Source of the DNA: JBGSBR01 sp041730495
GTDB lineage: Bacteria; Patescibacteriota; Microgenomatia; UBA1406; GWC2-37-13
Length of the DNA stretch: 64,000 nucleotides
Assembly: GCA_041730495.1 (NCBI GenBank)
Contig: JBGSBR010000001.1
Location: 93,394-157,393 of the forward strand
Reading direction: 5' to 3'
The notes under the pieces: generated by a model
Database searches by the model: none
Told to the model about the DNA's origin: nothing
The model's input: only the letters and a program-made list of their open reading frames with translations
Shown: positions 44,221 to 51,691 of the stretch, one piece after another
Layout: the number at the start of each line of letters is the position of its first letter
Numbering within the stretch: position 1 is the stretch's first letter
Translations under genes and position numbers: made by a program

Positions 44221-44563
44221 CTTTATACCACTAATTGTGGGTTTACAACAGATCTTATTATATCAAACCATGTCATTAATTTCCGCACTATTTTTGCGGG
44301 AAACCTGTAGTTCGTCACTGCTGCTTTAGCATATTTCTTGAACAGGATCCTTTGTTTTAGCTGCTGCCAAGAACTAGGGTGTTTAGCTGCCAATAGTGTT
44401 ATGCAAAACTCTTGCACACTAATTTATGTGTCTATAGTGTGAGATCGAAAATAACAAAATAATTACAGAATATCTAACAAAACGTTTCACGGTTAGCGAT
44501 GCGTTGTTGAGCTCTAAAATACGTCCTCTGCCACTTAGTCGGAGGATTAGGTATAATCAGTGC
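44221..44563. other. 343-base gap with a possible NrdR box
   Basis: Between nrdR and the PIN gene no convincing gene is seen. ACACTAATTTATGTGT (44416-44431) matches 12 of 16 positions of the NrdR box consensus I know (ACACWATATATWGTGT), and CTATAGTGT follows as an overlapping half-site. A hairpin CCGCA/TGCGG lies at about 44285-44300. Confidence 0.4.
44552..44557 (+). promoter_or_regulatory. -10 box TATAAT for the PIN-domain gene
   Basis: TATAAT, six bases (cagtgc), ATG at 44564. It also excludes a longer frame starting at 44504. Confidence 0.6.
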
Positions 44564-45187
44564 ATGGAATACTTTGTAATCGACACAAATTTGTTTTTTA
44601 ATATGGAGGCCAAGCTCGGGATGGGCAATGACACAGAAACAATCATCCGTCAGCTAACCGCTGCCATCCAACATGCTCAAAAAACTGAAAAAGTCGCAGT
44701 TCTTATGCCACCACGTATCGTCGAAGAGATCAAAAGCTTTTTCGAAGATCCTGAACAACCTTTTTTGCAAGAATTCTTTGCTTGTATCAGCGTTCAATCT
44801 CCAGATTTATTGAACTTGAAAATTCCAGCAGAATTACTAGCAAGATATATTGAAGAATCTCGCCTCAGAGCCTATCGTGGTATGACGATTGCCGAAGAAG
44901 AGATCGCCAAAACCGGTACTCAGTTTATGGGAAGTGAGATGCTCGGTAAAAAAGAGTTTCAGATGAGCGTCGGTCACATCATCAAATCATTCCGTGAACG
45001 TTTCCGCAATGCTACTCGTACTAAATTCTTGGATAGTGTGGCTGATTTTGATCTAATCGCACTAGCAATGCAAAAAAATGCGTACTTAGTAACCTCTGAT
45101 GAAGGTGTCACACAGTGGGGTCGGTTGTGTGGGGTGAAGGAGATGGATTCTCAGATCTTTGGAAAAAAGATGCTAAAGTATCTTTAA
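44564..45187 (+). CDS. PIN-domain protein, RNA ligase partner-like
   Basis: 207 residues from MEYFVIDTNLFFN. The PIN nuclease fold is shown by 'FVIDTNLFF' (first Asp), 'ADFDLIALAMQK' (later acidic pair) and 'LVTSDEGVTQWG'. The central 'LKIPAELLARYIEESRLRAY' followed by 'RGMTIAEEEI' and 'IIKSFRERFRNATRTKFLDS' fit the RNA ligase partner family (archaeal MJ0950-like), whose genes often occur with a Pab1020-type RNA ligase. No such ligase is adjacent here. The 3' end overlaps the convergent membrane protein gene by 80 bases. Confidence 0.7.
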   Translation: MEYFVIDTNLFFNMEAKLGMGNDTETIIRQLTAAIQHAQKTEKVAVLMPPRIVEEIKSFFEDPEQPFLQEFFACISVQSPDLLNLKIPAELLARYIEESRLRAYRGMTIAEEEIAKTGTQFMGSEMLGKKEFQMSVGHIIKSFRERFRNATRTKFLDSVADFDLIALAMQKNAYLVTSDEGVTQWGRLCGVKEMDSQIFGKKMLKYL

Positions 45188-45803
45188 CATGAATTAAGTC
45201 TTCTTTATTTTCTCCGTGGTCTTTGTGTTTACCACCTACATGTACGGTCATTGGTACGTCTTGCTCATCATCTTCGGGAAGAAGGTAAGATAACCATCCA
45301 ATCATGCGATCTGTGAACGTTTGTCTCGGCCTGTCTTGATAAATAATATGTTCTGTCAGAATTTTCATAACACTTTTTTTAACCTCGGGTGACGGAACAA
45401 TCAAATATGCATGAAAATAATATGGACCATGCGACACAATAGTGAGGATAGTAAATCCAAATCGCTGCTTAAAATAAAAATGATCTAAGGCTTCCCAACG
45501 AAGTGTTATGCCTGCAGTTTCGATACCAAACTTGGTTATTTTATTGTCTACTTCTGGTGGTGGGGTGATCGTAAGCGTATAAAACAAAAAAAGAACCGAC
45601 CAAATAGGCACGATCAAGATAAGATCACCAAAAAACCACACAATTACAGAAAGCAATAGCGCGAGTGCCAGATAAAATCGAATAACCCGTTTACTTGTTT
45701 TTTTGTATGCTCGCAGTGGAGCCTTCCAAGAATATACAATCTGTGGATTTAAACTTGCAGGAAGTGGAGTAGCCGATGTGAAGATCGGACGCTGATCAGT
45801 CAT
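45108..45803 (-). CDS. Membrane protein with PH-like domain, unknown
   Basis: 231 residues. Two close membrane segments (about 40-80, 'FYLALALLLSVIVWFFG' and 'LILIVPIWSVLFLFYTLTI') precede a beta-rich region, 'TKFGIETAGITLRWEALDHF', that resembles bacterial PH (YdbT/bPH2-like) domains. The hydrophilic C-terminus is encoded by the strand opposite the PIN gene's last 80 bases. Fits a lipid-facing membrane protein of unknown job. Confidence 0.6.
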   Translation of the reverse strand: MTDQRPIFTSATPLPASLNPQIVYSWKAPLRAYKKTSKRVIRFYLALALLLSVIVWFFGDLILIVPIWSVLFLFYTLTITPPPEVDNKITKFGIETAGITLRWEALDHFYFKQRFGFTILTIVSHGPYYFHAYLIVPSPEVKKSVMKILTEHIIYQDRPRQTFTDRMIGWLSYLLPEDDEQDVPMTVHVGGKHKDHGENKEDLIHVKDTLASFFQRSENPSPSPHTTDPTV

Positions 45804-45849
45804 GCTTTAATTGTTGTGTATTTAAAGCTGAAAGTCAAGTTTAGCCAGC

Positions 45850-46467
45850 TTATTGGACCGTGACTGTCGGCTTATTACAGACACCCTGAGGTGCAGTAAT
45901 CTCTACATCTTTAAAACCAAAGGTTTTAAAGAAATTACCAAACTGCTTTTGTGCATTTTCTGTAGCTTGAGTCAAGATTCCACCTTCACATGCAGCCAGT
46001 AAGATCTGCTCTTCTGCTTGAAGTCGCGCATCTGATTCAAGATCTCGTTCGCCTTTTGAGAAGATACCAGAGCTTCGGTCATAGACTCTGGTTTTTTCAT
46101 TATCAATCCGCACGACGAGAATCTCTGGAGCTGGTAAGGCTATCTGTAATGTTTCACCTTTCACTGTCACATTGTTTTCTGTAAGTTTGCGCAGATCAAA
46201 TCCAGCAATAATTTCACCATGTGCGATGAGGAGTAATTTATCACCAAATAAAAACTCTTGAAACGCGTTTCCTTCGGTGGTACGTGCGTCAATTATTTTT
46301 TCAATAGTGAAAGATGCCGTCTCAAGTCTTTGTAGTGCTCGCATTTCTTTGATCACAGCAACACGTGATGTATTTAGCTTTGTACGCTGACGGATAAACA
46401 ATACAATACTGATGCCAAGGAGAATCAGAAGACCAAGGATTAAAAATCGTTTTAGTTTTTGTTGCAT
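45850..46467 (-). CDS. DUF4230 family membrane-anchored protein
   Basis: 205 residues. One membrane anchor ('FLILGLLILLGISIVLFI') then the DUF4230 pattern: 'KEMRALQRLETASFTIEKII', 'LLIAHGEIIAGFDLRKLTEN', 'LQIALPAPEILVVRIDN' and 'DRSSGIFSKGERDLESDARL'. The family is widespread and of unknown function, exported domain outside. TACAAT lies five bases before the start. Key family motifs are intact. Confidence 0.85.
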   Translation of the reverse strand: MQQKLKRFLILGLLILLGISIVLFIRQRTKLNTSRVAVIKEMRALQRLETASFTIEKIIDARTTEGNAFQEFLFGDKLLLIAHGEIIAGFDLRKLTENNVTVKGETLQIALPAPEILVVRIDNEKTRVYDRSSGIFSKGERDLESDARLQAEEQILLAACEGGILTQATENAQKQFGNFFKTFGFKDVEITAPQGVCNKPTVTVQ

Positions 46468-46564
46468 ACCCTATTGTATCATCTTCGCCTAATACTCTTT
46501 TCTTGTGGTAATTTGCTTTTCAGCAAGGTATTTGGTATCATATACTTTATAAACTTAACTAAAT

Positions 46565-47050
46565 ATGCTAAGTAACGCTTTCCAAAGACTAATTGGGTCA
46601 AAAAATGCAGTAACTTTCCATCAAGTATTTTCTACGTATGGTAAGCTTCATCGTATCCTCAAAAGCACTCTCAACGAATCAATCACTGGTGATATATCCG
46701 CTCTAGACTGGAACACACTCGGTATCCTCGCCAAAAGTGACGAACCAAAAAAATATGGTGATATCGCAGAAGAGCTTGGTGTAGAAGCACCTGTTGTGAC
46801 AGAGCTCCTCAGTCACTTAGAATCTCTCAAATGTATCAAGATCCAAACTCACCCAGTCGATAAAAGAGCCAAGATGGTCAAGATCACTCGCAAAGGTGTG
46901 AAAATGTTTGAAGCAATCGAACAAACAAATAATACAAAATACGAAGACCTTCTCAAAAACATCAGTGAAGACGATCTGCAGAAAATGGATACGCTGTACG
47001 CAGAGATCGAAAAAATTGGCAACTCAACCACTAATGACAGCAAAAGCTGA
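46565..47050 (+). CDS. MarR family transcriptional regulator
   Basis: 161 residues. A winged helix-turn-helix is seen at about residues 48-115: 'DWNTLGILAKSDEPKKYGDI', 'APVVTELLSHLESLKCI' and the wing 'THPVDKRAKMVKITRKG', which carries the MarR signature DxRxK. Dimerisation helices flank it. The following methyltransferase gene overlaps its end by 17 bases, so both form one transcript. The inducing signal is unknown. Confidence 0.88.
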   Translation: MLSNAFQRLIGSKNAVTFHQVFSTYGKLHRILKSTLNESITGDISALDWNTLGILAKSDEPKKYGDIAEELGVEAPVVTELLSHLESLKCIKIQTHPVDKRAKMVKITRKGVKMFEAIEQTNNTKYEDLLKNISEDDLQKMDTLYAEIEKIGNSTTNDSKS

Positions 47051-47837
47051 ACATACAGAAAGAATACAAAGAGAAAAACTTCACTTTACCGAACAGCGTC
47101 TCCTCAGTATCTACGACTGGTTCAACACTCAAGTATCAACTCGTCAAGGAAGATCTCGACATCATTTAGATATTGGCTGCTATAACGGCTTTGCTCTTCC
47201 AACCCTGGCTCAAGCAGCTGATCATGTTACAACTCTGGACATTGATCCACTTATGCTTCAAACTGCACTTTTGCGTCCATCTGTACAACAACTTGTCTTT
47301 GCACAGCGCCTTACACTAGATCAAATGGATGCACGAGCTATTACTTATCCTGATAATAGTTTCACATCTGCATCTTGTATTGAAGTTATTGGTGCTGGAT
47401 TTGAAGATCAAGAAGGTAATGAGATCCGTGCAAATGAATTAGAACATATACAAAGTGTAATCAATGGCGTTCACAGAGTTTTACAGCCTGGTGGCTTGTT
47501 TACACTCACCTTTAAAAGCCAATCTAATCAACGATTGAGTGAAGGGTTTAATTTTGGCACACATAAAGGTGTTCCTTTACATCGAAAAGATTTACGACCT
47601 ATGCTGGAACCTTTGTTTGGCCAAGTAGATTGGTATGGCCATGTCTGGACAGCTCGCATACCTAGAATTGGAAATAAATATTATATGGGAATTCCAGTCG
47701 TTGAAACACGAGATGAGACTGGTAAATATGATGAGCTGGACCCGGAATGTTTTGAACCGATCTCAGAAGCACAACTACAAGCAGATGGTAAACGGCCTTT
47801 GTATTGGATTGCTATGTGTCAGAAACCTTTTGAGTAA
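47034..47837 (+). CDS. Class I SAM-dependent methyltransferase
   Basis: 267 residues from MTAKAEHTERIQ. Motif I is 'HHLDIGCYNGFALPTLA'; the acidic motif II is 'VTTLDIDPLMLQTAL'; 'MDARAITYPDNSFTSASCIE' and 'VHRVLQPGGLFTLTFKS' are motifs III-V of methyltransferase_11-type enzymes (ubiquinone/menaquinone-like). Substrate unknown. It is cotranscribed with the MarR regulator, which suggests a response to, or modification of, a small molecule. A frame beginning at 46908 is only read-through of the MarR gene region. Confidence 0.82.
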   Translation: MTAKAEHTERIQREKLHFTEQRLLSIYDWFNTQVSTRQGRSRHHLDIGCYNGFALPTLAQAADHVTTLDIDPLMLQTALLRPSVQQLVFAQRLTLDQMDARAITYPDNSFTSASCIEVIGAGFEDQEGNEIRANELEHIQSVINGVHRVLQPGGLFTLTFKSQSNQRLSEGFNFGTHKGVPLHRKDLRPMLEPLFGQVDWYGHVWTARIPRIGNKYYMGIPVVETRDETGKYDELDPECFEPISEAQLQADGKRPLYWIAMCQKPFE

Positions 47838-47860
47838 ACTAAACCGCACTATATCTTGGA

Positions 47861-47884
47861 AAAGGTGGGCACGTTGCCCACCCT
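47861..47884 (+). terminator. Hairpin terminator between convergent genes
   Basis: AAAGGTGGGC-ACGTT-GCCCACCCTTT: seven G/C-rich pairs, followed by CGTTATT on the plus strand. It serves the methyltransferase and, from the other side, the small membrane protein. Confidence 0.7.
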
Positions 47885-47888
47885 TTCG

Positions 47889-48071
47889 TTATTCAGCCTT
47901 TTTACCTCGCAATACTTCTGCTAAAACGATTGCTAGATAAGCAGCGATCATTATGGCTGCGATCCACGGAGCAAGCCCAACGACATGGGCGTTCCCGCCT
48001 TTTTCTATCATGTGGATACTTACTCCCGCCGCAGGGGCGAGGAGAAACAATTTCTTAGCAATTTCGACCAT
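47889..48071 (-). CDS. Small two-helix membrane protein with strong Shine-Dalgarno
   Basis: 60 residues: 'VEIAKKLFLLAPAAGVSIHM' and a second hydrophobic stretch 'LAPWIAAIMIAAYLAIVLAE' ending RGKKAE. AAAGGAG stands six bases before the ATG, one of only three clear Shine-Dalgarno sequences I see in the window. Unrecognised. It follows the gene at 48086 by 14 bases. Confidence 0.65.
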   Translation of the reverse strand: MVEIAKKLFLLAPAAGVSIHMIEKGGNAHVVGLAPWIAAIMIAAYLAIVLAEVLRGKKAE

Positions 48072-48085
48072 TTAAACTCCTTTCG

Positions 48086-48604
48086 TTACTGTGGTACTTC
48101 GTATCGGTATTTCCATCCTACCCCTTGCGGGAAAACGGCATTAGAGTAGATAAATATACCCATAACCTCTGCGCCACAGATGTCGTAAAACTGACGATCT
48201 CCATTGATTGTGATTATATACCGCGTTGTTGCAACATCGTCGCAATCTGCCGGTGCGGGTCCCACAGAACCCAAGTAGCGAATCTTAACCTCGTCACCGT
48301 TTGGCGATGTTAGAACCACGACATAATATCCCTGGTACAGATGCAGCCAGTCTGAATGCCCTTGGTATGAATATAACTCCGCGTCTTGGCTGGGAAGTGG
48401 ATGTGCTTCTGGTAAATTTAGTTCTGGTTGACCATTAGCCAAGGGTGTCGCCACGTTTGCCGTAGGCAACGCAATAGTTGAGTTTGCTGGCTGTGTTGTA
48501 GTCTGCTGAGTGAAAAACCACCCAGCAAAAATAACCACAGTAAAGAGCACTACCGTCAACACAATGATGATTTGACCGCTTGAAGGCCGACGTACAACTT
48601 GCAT
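48086..48604 (-). CDS. Exported protein with N-terminal anchor, unknown
   Basis: 172 residues. 'IIIVLTVVLFTVVIFAGWFF' is a signal anchor near the N-terminus, followed by a Thr/Pro/Ala-rich linker and a compact domain with two Cys ('PADCDDVATTRYIITI', 'FYDICGAEVMG'), probably a disulphide-bonded extracytoplasmic fold. TAGGAGG stands five bases before the ATG, a strong Shine-Dalgarno unlike the surrounding leaderless genes. Upstream direct repeats (48632-48698) may be its control region. Confidence 0.65.
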   Translation of the reverse strand: MQVVRRPSSGQIIIVLTVVLFTVVIFAGWFFTQQTTTQPANSTIALPTANVATPLANGQPELNLPEAHPLPSQDAELYSYQGHSDWLHLYQGYYVVVLTSPNGDEVKIRYLGSVGPAPADCDDVATTRYIITINGDRQFYDICGAEVMGIFIYSNAVFPQGVGWKYRYEVPQ

Positions 48605-48631
48605 AACTTCCTCCTATAAAGGTTAACTGTT

Positions 48632-48698
48632 GTCATCTGTGCACGCTGAAATTTATTTTTAAACTCCTTTCTGGAAACAGTCATCGTGCACGCTGAAA
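48632..48698. repeat. Direct repeat pair GTCATC(T)GTGCACGCTGAAA
   Basis: Copies at 48632-48651 and 48680-48698, differing by one inserted T, with a third partial GTGCACG at 48724-48730. They flank an AAAGGAG-type sequence (minus strand, 48661-48670) that leads to no nearby start codon. They may be operators for the gene at 48604 or remains of a duplicated leader. Confidence 0.6.
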
Positions 48699-48863
48699 CC
48701 ACAAAAAATATTGCAATCTCGACGTGCACGACGACCTATAGATATAGTGCGGTTTGTGAAGGTACTATCTTTAGTCATGCAAACTAGAATGCTGACTCAA
48801 GAAGATGAGCTAAAGATATAGCCCATAATTATATCAAAGGAGTATAAAAATCAGGTAAGAAAG

Positions 48864-50231
48864 TTACTGCGCGTCATTTAGCTTATCTGCCAGACTATTT
48901 TGTTCCTGAGCGAGACCTGAGTCTTCGCTCATCCAGCGCTTTTCCTCTGTAGTCAACCATTCATTGTCTTGCATCCGACTGACGATCGCTGACATACGCT
49001 GGATACGGATGTTAATTATTTCATTCAATCGATCCACATCTGTTTTGTTGTTACGATAAAACTCTTCGTATGTGGTGAGTTTCTGCCAGCCTGGCTGGAT
49101 CTCACGTAGTTTAGTGAGCCCTTGCTGCCAGCTGTTTATTTCAGAAGCCGAATAGTCAGGTGGAAGATAACCTGCCAGATGTTGGACGACCACTTGAGTC
49201 GGACAACCATTCAGTTGACCCACGAATGTGCTGACGCCTATCTCATCGTAGTTTTCATTTAATAAAAATTTCTTAGCATTTGGTTGTTCTAGAAATGCAT
49301 CAAACAGCTCTTGGGTATCGTAGTAACCGATCATCGGGAACTCGCCATAGGCGATATTGTTATAACCGACATCTCGCATCGCATCGACCATCGTATATCC
49401 GCTTTTCTCGCCTTCGAAACTGAAATCGTCATTGCGCAGCATGACCTCTGCTCTAATCTGAGCAGTTTGCTCAAGTTTAGGCTCAAATGTCAGTGCGGCA
49501 AGATTGTGCTTCGCTCGTTCGTTATTGAGCAATCTCACATAATCCGCAGTATTAAAAAGTGACAGCTCAGCAGTTTCTGAATCATGACTCGCATCTCGCC
49601 ATTTGTCGGCGAAGCGTTCTGTCTGCTTGTCATACGGGATGAAGTAATCGATGTCATCAAGTGACACGAGGCCAATATGCCTCGAATCAAGGCTTACTTT
49701 ACGATTATCACCCATCACAAACACATGATCTGTGGGTACAGTAACCGCCTGACAATCGCGGATCTCTGTACCTCCAAATGTAGAGCGAGATTTAAGGATA
49801 TATGGTTCTTCGACGGATTTATCGTTTACGTAAACGAATCCATTGCGGATCGCGACTGTGTCACCTGCTACACCTACGACTCTCTTCACAAAACCTGTAG
49901 CTTCTTCGTTTTGTTTTTGCAGCTCTTCATCAGTTTTGGCGTTTTCGAACACCACAATATCTCCGCGATGGATCTTAAGCGGAAGCACACCTTCGAGACT
50001 GGGTACATGAACATAGCGTTGAAATGATACAAAGCCATCTTCAGGGAGTGTGGGGAGCATCGAAGCACCTGTCACTGGCACTTGCACGGGTAAGATCCCG
50101 GTCAGCTGGATGATATACCAACCAGCGATGATGAAGACTGCAAATGAAACAACTTTCAGTAAAAAAAGAATGCCACGGATTGGCCAAAGCAGAAGTTCGA
50201 CAAACGGATTTTGCGTCTTAGCTTGTTTCAT
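48864..50231 (-). CDS. lepB: Signal peptidase I fused to a CAP-like domain
   Basis: 455 residues. Residues 1-205 are a type I signal peptidase: membrane anchor at 22-42, catalytic Ser57 in 'VTGASMLPTLPEDG', Lys116 in 'GFVKRVVGVAGD', and box E 'GDNRKVSLDSRHIG' (174-187). From about 229 the chain continues with 'ADYVRLLNNERAKHNLAALT' and 'LEQTAQIRAEVM', the opening helices of a CAP/SCP domain, up to about 355, and ends in a Gln/Glu-rich helical tail. The CAP His/Glu pattern appears incomplete. The domains are in one open frame, so it is a real fusion. It cleaves signal peptides outside the membrane. Confidence 0.85.
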   Translation of the reverse strand: MKQAKTQNPFVELLLWPIRGILFLLKVVSFAVFIIAGWYIIQLTGILPVQVPVTGASMLPTLPEDGFVSFQRYVHVPSLEGVLPLKIHRGDIVVFENAKTDEELQKQNEEATGFVKRVVGVAGDTVAIRNGFVYVNDKSVEEPYILKSRSTFGGTEIRDCQAVTVPTDHVFVMGDNRKVSLDSRHIGLVSLDDIDYFIPYDKQTERFADKWRDASHDSETAELSLFNTADYVRLLNNERAKHNLAALTFEPKLEQTAQIRAEVMLRNDDFSFEGEKSGYTMVDAMRDVGYNNIAYGEFPMIGYYDTQELFDAFLEQPNAKKFLLNENYDEIGVSTFVGQLNGCPTQVVVQHLAGYLPPDYSASEINSWQQGLTKLREIQPGWQKLTTYEEFYRNNKTDVDRLNEIINIRIQRMSAIVSRMQDNEWLTTEEKRWMSEDSGLAQEQNSLADKLNDAQ

Positions 50232-50282
50232 ATATACGAAAATACTCTGAACAGTAATCTCGTATACTTATTTTAACTTATA

Positions 50283-51272
50283 ATGAAGACTGTGAAAAGC
50301 AACCGTAACACCAGCATCGATTTCCTGCGTGGACTCGCCGTGATCTTCATGATCTTCATCCACGTCGCAGCATATTTTCTGAGTAATCAATTGCTGAAAA
50401 CTTCATGGAACTATGCCCAAGCGGCTGTACCATTTTTTGTTTTCTGTGCGGGATATGTCTATTTCGCTCGTACTCAAGAGCATATAATTAGTCTTTCCTA
50501 CCTCTGGAAGCGTATCTCCCGCCTACTCATACCGTATTATATTTTCTTGATTGTGTACGCGATTGTTTTTAGCTTACTAGGCACTGAATTTAATCTCAAT
50601 TTTTGGAAAAAAAACCTTCTGATGACGAGTGGCATTGATCTCAACTGGTTGATTGTCCTTTTCATCCAACTTACTATCTTGATGCCTATCTTAGGCTGGC
50701 TGTATGAAAAAAAGAAACAAATTTTTTGGATTGTCGCTGGATGTTTTTTTACCGCATCATTTTCACTTCTTTTCACGAAGATCAATCTTGATAAACGCAT
50801 GATTGTTTGGATTAGTTGGCCAGTGATTACGATCTATTCGTTGTTATTTGCGAAGAACGAAAAAAATACTAGCTTTCTCATCAAATCGATAGTAACTGGA
50901 ATAGGATTACACCTATTATCACTGTTTCTTTTGCAGCTACAAGGCAAATCGCTGTCCTTTTTTGACAATAAATATCCACCAAACATGTTGTATATGTCTT
51001 ACGGAGTATGGTCAATTGCATTGACATATCTCGTGCATGCGAAATCTCAACTAGGTAAAACTCCAGCTCAGAAAGTCTTTGATTATTTCAGTGTTAACTC
51101 TTACTCTCTATTCTTCATCCACTTCCTGATCGTATATTTGCTTGTCGTAACGAGCCTGATGTACAAATGGGGATTTATCCCAAGTCTTGGAGTAGTATTT
51201 GCAGCTAGCTTAGTTATACAACAAGCTTTGACCTTCGCGCTTGACCAAAAGAAAAAGCGCTCTCGATCCTGA
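50283..51272 (+). CDS. Acyltransferase family 3-like membrane protein
   Basis: 329 residues with about ten hydrophobic segments. The N-terminal 'SIDFLRGLAVIFMIFIHVAA' has the conserved Arg and His of acyltransferase 3/OafA-type enzymes that O-acetylate surface polysaccharides. Termination lies within an unusual stem-rich sequence just downstream (51256-51324). Substrate and acyl donor are not evident. Confidence 0.82.
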   Translation: MKTVKSNRNTSIDFLRGLAVIFMIFIHVAAYFLSNQLLKTSWNYAQAAVPFFVFCAGYVYFARTQEHIISLSYLWKRISRLLIPYYIFLIVYAIVFSLLGTEFNLNFWKKNLLMTSGIDLNWLIVLFIQLTILMPILGWLYEKKKQIFWIVAGCFFTASFSLLFTKINLDKRMIVWISWPVITIYSLLFAKNEKNTSFLIKSIVTGIGLHLLSLFLLQLQGKSLSFFDNKYPPNMLYMSYGVWSIALTYLVHAKSQLGKTPAQKVFDYFSVNSYSLFFIHFLIVYLLVVTSLMYKWGFIPSLGVVFAASLVIQQALTFALDQKKKRSRS

Positions 51273-51324
51273 TGGATCAATCTCCACGCGGAGACTACGC
51301 CTGGATCACAGACGCGAGAGCGCT
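51256..51324 (-). terminator. Multi-stem RNA structure ending in a T tract
   Basis: An outer stem AGCGCTCTCG (51256-51265) / CGAGAGCGCT (51315-51324) encloses two hairpins, GATCC-TGAT-GGATC and TCTCC-ACGC-GGAGA. On the minus strand the outer stem ends in TTTTT, so it may terminate the small gene at 51572. A three-way-junction fold is unusual for a simple terminator. Confidence 0.6.
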
Positions 51325-51350
51325 CAGTCCTTGCACGCAGAATTGTTGAC

Positions 51351-51572
51351 TCAGAGCCAAATACTCCTCCTATTACGGAGGATAGACAGATGCACTACTT
51401 GTTCCGTTGGTTTGACCTCAAACCACTGGCACCCGGATTGTTTTAGAAAAATAAGCCCTCCTTCGCTGGTGCGCTCATAACGTCGTTGCCGTTGGATGAT
51501 ACTTAGACGTTCAGAATCAAAGCCTCGTTTTGCTGCTAATTCTAACGCCCTTTGAACTGTAATATCAGCCAT
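51351..51572 (-). CDS. Small basic protein with strong Shine-Dalgarno
   Basis: 73 residues starting MADITVQRALELAAKRGFD. Basic and soluble, with 'SIIQRQRRYERTSEGGLIFL' in the middle. AAAGGAAG precedes the ATG by four to five bases. GC is higher than the surroundings. It is framed by CCTTGCACGC (about 51329) and GCGTGCAAGG (about 51589), an inverted 10-mer pair. Not recognised; composition and start context suggest a transferred gene. Confidence 0.55.
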   Translation of the reverse strand: MADITVQRALELAAKRGFDSERLSIIQRQRRYERTSEGGLIFLKQSGCQWFEVKPTEQVVHLSILRNRRSIWL

Positions 51573-51691
51573 ATTTCTTCCTTTCATCGCGTGCAAGGCG
51601 ATGGCATAGAGCCTACCGACACAGCAGGTGAATCTTTCGGCCGTTTTGCCGCTGCAAGTATATGCTTAAGATCGAGGAAACGCAACGCAGA

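Noticed and set aside
44223..44417. 64-residue basic open frame with GTG start upstream of nrdR
   Set aside because: No convincing promoter or family; the region is better explained as regulatory DNA. Kept in mind as a possible small gene.
51256..51324. Integron attC site
   Set aside because: The stem pairs are perfect and no GTTRRRY/RYYYAAC core sites were found; no IntI-type integrase is in the window.
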